From NCBI GenBank assembly GCA_905250115.1, contig CAJNOI010000058.1, positions 255,149-319,148 on the forward strand: a stretch of 64,000 nt of DNA. The letters are read 5' to 3'. Shown here piece by piece: positions 59,101 to 64,000 of this stretch. Position 1 is the stretch's first letter. The number at the start of each line of letters is the position of its first letter. The translations under genes and the position numbers were made by a program. This stretch comes from Adineta steineri. Taxonomy: Eukaryota; Rotifera; Eurotatoria; Adinetida; Adinetidae. The notes beneath the pieces are model-generated. The model worked only from the letters and a program-made list of their open reading frames with translations, was not told the origin of the DNA and did not search any database.

Positions 59101-59644
59101 AATTCTTCTATTCAAATAATGAAGAGCATATTAATTTAAATGAGAATGCATCATGTTGGCCACTTATTCAAGCAATTCTTGTTCGTTGTTTACCACAGAA
59201 TTTAATTACGCATGATCAAAAATGGTTAACGAAGTAAGACTTTTATATTGTAAAAATAAATAAGAATCTATTTTATTATAAATTAGTCGGAATGAATTAG
59301 TTAGTCTTGATCGAATATCTATATTAAATAATATTCCATGGAATGAACACGATCAAATTTATTTTGCTATCTGTGATGATTTAATACGTTCAAATAAAGG
59401 TTTATTTGTCAGTAAATCTTGTACAATAATTGAACAAATTGTATTATTATTTTTTGGAACAATAAATGATACATTGAAATTGAATGATTATGAAATTATT
59501 TTAACAGATAATAATTTATATAAATTGCGAACAAAATTAAATGCTTGTATACGAAGAAAATTACAGTCGCTTGGTTGTGATAATGATACAACAAATGATT
59601 ATCATTCATTTAATTTATTAGTCAAGATTTTTTCAAATATATAA
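53111..59644 (+). CDS. YTHDC2-like R3H/DEAH protein with degenerate helicase motifs
   Basis: About 20 exons. An R3H domain (VRQVICQMLDNYMNE to LGRGASRIIAV, residues ~72-135) precedes two RecA-like domains split by an ankyrin-like insert (HPLTLVTPLMCISMWSIKPL, NNFSAIDFARKYATNEITDL), then winged-helix and HA2 regions (WEDLVDLGAYCLALPVVELP, LFKCLQPILIIISTLIMGDP). This order is that of YTHDC2, the meiotic RNA helicase; the YTH domain and far C-terminus are absent. Walker A survives as SGPPAIGKS. Motif Ia is SCTNN (for TQPRR), II is DDVH (for DEVH), III is QTT (for SAT), V is CDANCETGIP (for TNIAETSIT) and VI is ERKYRVNI (for QRKGRAGR). ATPase activity is therefore doubtful, though the frames are intact. 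Introns at 53207-53873 and about 55816-56358 carry MITEs. Confidence 0.85.
53376..53642. mobile_element. hAT-like MITE in intron 1, 267 bp
   Basis: Perfect 8-bp target duplication ATTCGTAC (53368-53375 and 53643-53650). Termini TAGGGGTAGGACAGTTC and, inverted, TAGGTGTAGGACAGTTC match at 16 of 17. The core is built of repeats of a CAGTTC/GAACTG motif, including about three ~31-bp tandem units (AGAACTGTTGATACAGTTC and variants). No coding capacity. The intact duplication suggests a fairly recent insertion. Confidence 0.88.
55978..56172. mobile_element. hAT-like MITE in a second intron, about 195 bp
   Basis: The left end TAGAGATGGGCAGCTCCAAC and the inverted right end GAGAGTTGGGCAACTCCAAC match at most positions. 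Flanking 8-mers ccaaagac and ccgaacac agree at 6 of 8. The interior repeats AACTCCGGAGTTG and GGAGTTGGAGTTG motifs. It looks older than the copy at 53376. Confidence 0.7.
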
Positions 59645-59944
59645 ATTGATAGAAAAAAGAAGACGAAGAAGAAGAAGAAGAAAAAAACAGAAAAAAAACA
59701 ATCTGTGATAGTTAAAAAAAATTAAAAAAAAAAGAAAAAAACTGTTTTAGTTTGTTGTGTTTGTGATATTTGTGATAAGCTTTTAGTGTTTATATTCACT
59801 TGATTTTTTTTTCTTCGTATATTTCGAAGGTCACTTAAAAGAATAAAAAAAATGTACAAAAGAAAAAAAAATTAATTTTTCTTTGACGTTTTTATGTTTA
59901 TTTTATTTGATGTCTTATATAAGAATAAGAATAAAGAATTTTTG

Positions 59945-60553
59945 TTAGATAGAAGAAAATGAAGTATCAGTTGAACTTATTGTACTTGTTACTGAATGAC
60001 TGTCAGTATCAATATGTGTTGTATATAAATTAATAAGATCTAAATCAAATGCATGATCCCAATCTAATTCAGCTTTTCTGTTACGATATTGACTACGCTG
60101 CTGTTGTTGTTGTTGTTTCGCTTCTTTTTGTGGAACAGTACGACAAGATTTATCATTATCATCATCATCAATATCATAATCAATATCATTATGTAAGGGA
60201 AATGAATTATCTTTGATTTCCATTAATGGTCGTATAGGTTGCTGCTGTTGTTGTATATATTGATGCTGAATACGATCACATTTATTATAAAACTGTTGTT
60301 GTTGTTGTTGACGACGTGGTGGCGTTTGCGGTCGTTGTATAAAATGTTGTGGCTGTTGGTATCGATGATTACCATTAAAATAGACACTTTTTGATTGAAA
60401 AGACAATGGATAATAATTGTCTTTAGATCGACGTGTTCGTGGATTGGAATAAGTGTCAGATGTTATTCTATCTTCTGATTTATGTTTAAATGTAACTAAT
60501 AGACTAGGATATCGTGGTGAGTATTGTTGATGTTGACCGGCCATTTTCATCAT
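59945..60553 (-). CDS. Gln-rich low-complexity protein
   Basis: A 202-residue single-exon frame, tail-to-tail with the YTHDC2-like gene. It has three poly-Gln runs, an Asp run (DIDYDIDDDDNDK), Arg/Tyr-rich segments and a Ser/Thr-rich end (SVTSTISSTDTSFSSI). ELDWDHAFDLDLINLYTTHI near the end is the only ordered-looking part. The start could be any of three nearby Met codons. Not recognised; probably a disordered, possibly RNA-associated protein. Confidence 0.55.
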   Translation of the reverse strand: MMKMAGQHQQYSPRYPSLLVTFKHKSEDRITSDTYSNPRTRRSKDNYYPLSFQSKSVYFNGNHRYQQPQHFIQRPQTPPRRQQQQQQFYNKCDRIQHQYIQQQQQPIRPLMEIKDNSFPLHNDIDYDIDDDDNDKSCRTVPQKEAKQQQQQQRSQYRNRKAELDWDHAFDLDLINLYTTHIDTDSHSVTSTISSTDTSFSSI

Positions 60554-63407
60554 TTAATATAGTTTAGTAATATGAACTACTTTGAAAGTTGTTCTTACTG
60601 ATCGATAAATATAAGTGTAAATGTATATATGTCTATCACAAACTGTGTTAGAATCTAAAAACTCAAGTACAGATGTAAATGAATGAGAAAAAATAGACTC
60701 ATTTAGACATATATGTCCTGAACATATACAAAAAATGAAAAAGGATCAACCTTCATCCACCATCAAATAGGTCGCACATATATCAATCATTAAATTAGAT
60801 ACAGAAGTGATGTATGAAGTAGTACTTAGCGTCAACTTTTTTTTTTCTCAACTACATGAAAGAAGGTTCGATGAGAACAGAAAAAAAAGTCGTTTATTTC
60901 GGATTAACTCTTTGCCGATATATTACGCAAGACTGATCAGTCAAGATATCATCAAACTAATAATGATGACGATGATGATGCTCCTTGGTTCTTACAAGGA
61001 CAGAAGTAACATGTAGACATATATATATCAACTCATATAAATGATACCTACGTTATTGAGTTTATAGAACAGTCAAAACGAACATTGTCCATCAATGATT
61101 TGATCTGAACAATTATCTTGATCTTATATCAAGATAATTTTTGATTTCTCTTTATGATATATATATATGATCATGGTTGAGATCGACTGTGTGACAAAAA
61201 TAGGTCATAATTTGTCTGAATGTTGAAAAAAAACAGATATTACCTGAACAGGCAATGTTAAGAAAAAGAAAGATACATATTATTACTTTATTGTTATGAA
61301 ATATCATAACTTATTACCGATTATATCCGATTGAACACAATAATTACCTAATATATATGTAAAAATTGTGCAGTGAATAGTGAATTACGATCAAATAGTA
61401 GTTATTGTTTTTGAGAATAGACGAATGACGGTACTAGATGGGCGAATAATTATTGCCTTTTATACACGTTTATAGTTCAAGCGAATCGACTGACAGCAGG
61501 ACATGCATATACTATTACCTTCCTTTTTTTCGTCATATATATATATATAAATATACATATATTGTACTCACGTTCTCTCTTTTTTTTATACTTACCATTT
61601 TTCATGGCATCTATTACTTTTTTTTTTTATGGGATTATTTTTTTTCTTTTTCTTCTTAAATTCAATGAATAAAAAGAAAGAAATCATAATAAAAGTGAAC
61701 AAACGAGTAAATTTCAATAAAAAACCCATTATTCCAAACGCCCTCTCCCTTCTCTACAGTTGTATTATACAGAGTATACAAATGTATATTTCATCTGAAC
61801 GAGATCTAACAAATAATAATTCTTTTTATCTATACAACTAATACTTACTTGTTGCTGTCATAAAATGTTGTTTATTGAAGAGAAGAATATGTTTCGAACA
61901 TCGATATTTACTCGTCAACAGCTTATGAATCAATGATTTGTCGTGACATTTATCCTCTAACTACATAATATCCATTGATCTATGGCATGATAAAAGTAAT
62001 AGAAGTAGCAAAAGGGAATAGGAAACAAAAAAGAAAATAGAAAATGAGACGTGAAGTACAAGCATGTTTACAATAATCAAGTAAGAGACCTATAGTCGAC
62101 AGAAAGAAAGCGTCAATAGATGAGGTTAAAAATCGATAACAAGTGAAAGAGTTGTTGTTGTCGCCGGCGTGGCCGTTGTCATCGTCGACATTATATAGGG
62201 TATGCAAAGAACGACAATATAATAGAAGCAAAAGCTATATTGACATGCCTGTCTTAACAACTGATTGAAAATGGCGTATCCGCTTATATATGTATTATTT
62301 ACTTTCAATATAAATCTGTCCATGCGATTACAAATCTTCATTAATTATGTATTTTAGTCATTGGTCCTATGATTATATACGTTCTTCCTATTCAATAGGC
62401 AAACTATTGTCAGCACTTTAAAATAAGTAAATATATATATAAGAACATGTTCAGTATAAATAATGAGCAAAACAAATGTATTCTCATATATTTGAAACTA
62501 AACTATTTTTATTCTATGATGCAGTTTTTTGTCTACAATAAAATAATTACATACCAAATAACAAATAGTTTACCGTATAATAACAAGAAATTCAAGGTTT
62601 TACATCGATAGAAGATTTGGTAACCTTAAGTTTAAGGATACGTATGATTTCAAAGTCTTCTTTTTTCGACCGACAAATTAAAGCTTGATGGAAAAAAAAC
62701 GTGTACAATTATTTGTCGTTTATCACCGTCATTTGTATTACAAAAAAAAAAGACACATAGGTTACCCTTTTCTTTATATTATACCAAATTGAAATGTTAA
62801 AGTTAATAGGTTACAAAATTGTACGAATATATAATTTAATGAAATACAAAAGATATTTTCTTTTCATTTACACGATCAGTCTAGACTAGATATTGTTTGT
62901 ATAAAAAAAAAGAACTTTTCTAGTATCACAAACGATAAATAATATTATAAAAAGTCTTTTTTTATGATACTATAATAAATCAAGATGTTTTAAAATTCTT
63001 CAGATAATGATCGTATTAAGGTTGTTTGCGATATTGAACTAAAACAACCTTGCATGAAAGCGTCCTCTATTGAACTATAAAGCAATTATATAGAAAAATA
63101 AATAAATTATCTTTTTTTTTCATTTTTATTGAACAAAATTTGATAATAAATTTTCAATATATTTAAATATAATATCTTAATTAAAATCTACGGTAGTTGC
63201 ATAGCAACAGACAAGTAAAAACGATGATTATTATATCGGATTAGTATGCGTATATGCTCGTTGTTTTCTTTGATGTAATTGAATATCTTGTATTGTTCGA
63301 GGGTGTATTGAAACCAAAATAGCTAATATTTGTTTTCTTGTTTTTTTGATAAAAATTTTGAAATCTGATAATTTATCATCTGCATTAGAATTTAATCTAT
63401 TTTACTC
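60554..63407. other. Intergenic region
   Basis: 2.85 kb of AT-rich sequence without a supported gene. It holds short TA-rich runs (about 61144-61168 and 61538-61562), a near-palindrome ATCTTGATC..GATCAAGAT-like stretch near 61113-61136, and homopolymer tracts. Open frames here are short and biased in composition. Confidence 0.4.

Positions 63408-64000
<593 letters not shown>

Noticed and set aside
61453-62341. Several 60-85-residue frames
   Set aside because: Low complexity, overlapping on both strands, no similarity.

Overview
The window looks like bdelloid rotifer nuclear DNA (Adineta or Rotaria type); this is inference from the sequence, since no marker fixes the species. Supporting signs are very AT-rich DNA, metazoan genes broken by many introns of about 50-60 nt, short intergenic spacers, single-exon rhodopsin-like receptors, a mariner helix-turn-helix fragment of the kind I associate with bdelloids, and TGTGGG-type motifs that match the bdelloid telomere repeat as I remember it. 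Two 100-base N runs (26205-26304 and 40640-40739) are scaffold gaps.

Layout. 0.4-14 kb is gene-dense: CHMP7 (-), an unrecognised single-exon gene (+), a p25-alpha/TPPP-like repeat protein (+), Flattop (-), an SHB-family SH2 adaptor with two long 5' introns (-) and RRP1 (+). 14-28 kb is gene-poor and rich in small mobile elements. It holds two single-exon GPCRs (15.8-16.8 kb, -; 23.7-24.6 kb, +), tandem repeats, a mariner fragment, G-rich/C-rich hairpins, an inverted-repeat element and a 1.13-kb foldback-like element with 20-22-bp iterons, into which a hAT-like MITE has inserted. 28-38.5 kb holds TTC39 (-), CCDC87 (-) and a USP16/45-type deubiquitinase (+). 38.5-50 kb holds small lineage-specific genes, a phytanoyl-CoA dioxygenase-like gene (-), a low-complexity gene (-), a four-EF-hand protein with a 6-nt microexon (-), and DNAJC9 (-). 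50-60 kb holds a tandem-MATH/BTB protein (+), a coiled-coil protein (+) and a YTHDC2-like R3H/DEAH protein (+) whose helicase motifs are degenerate and two of whose introns carry hAT-like MITEs. The window ends with a Gln-rich protein (-) and the 5' part of a ZNF474-like C2HC zinc-finger gene (+).

The genes do not form one pathway. Several neighbours share a microtubule, cilium or flagellum theme (p25-like, Flattop, CCDC87). Many start codons lie 0-15 nt after a pyrimidine-rich AG, as expected for spliced-leader trans-splicing or a 5' UTR intron.

The most unusual signals are the foldback/MULE-like element at 21131-22261 (perfect 9-bp flanking repeats and inverted periodic iteron arrays), the dispersed telomere-like hairpins, the apparently inactive YTHDC2-type helicase, the 6-nt microexon that completes an EF-hand loop, and a USP16-type protease without its zinc-finger UBP domain.
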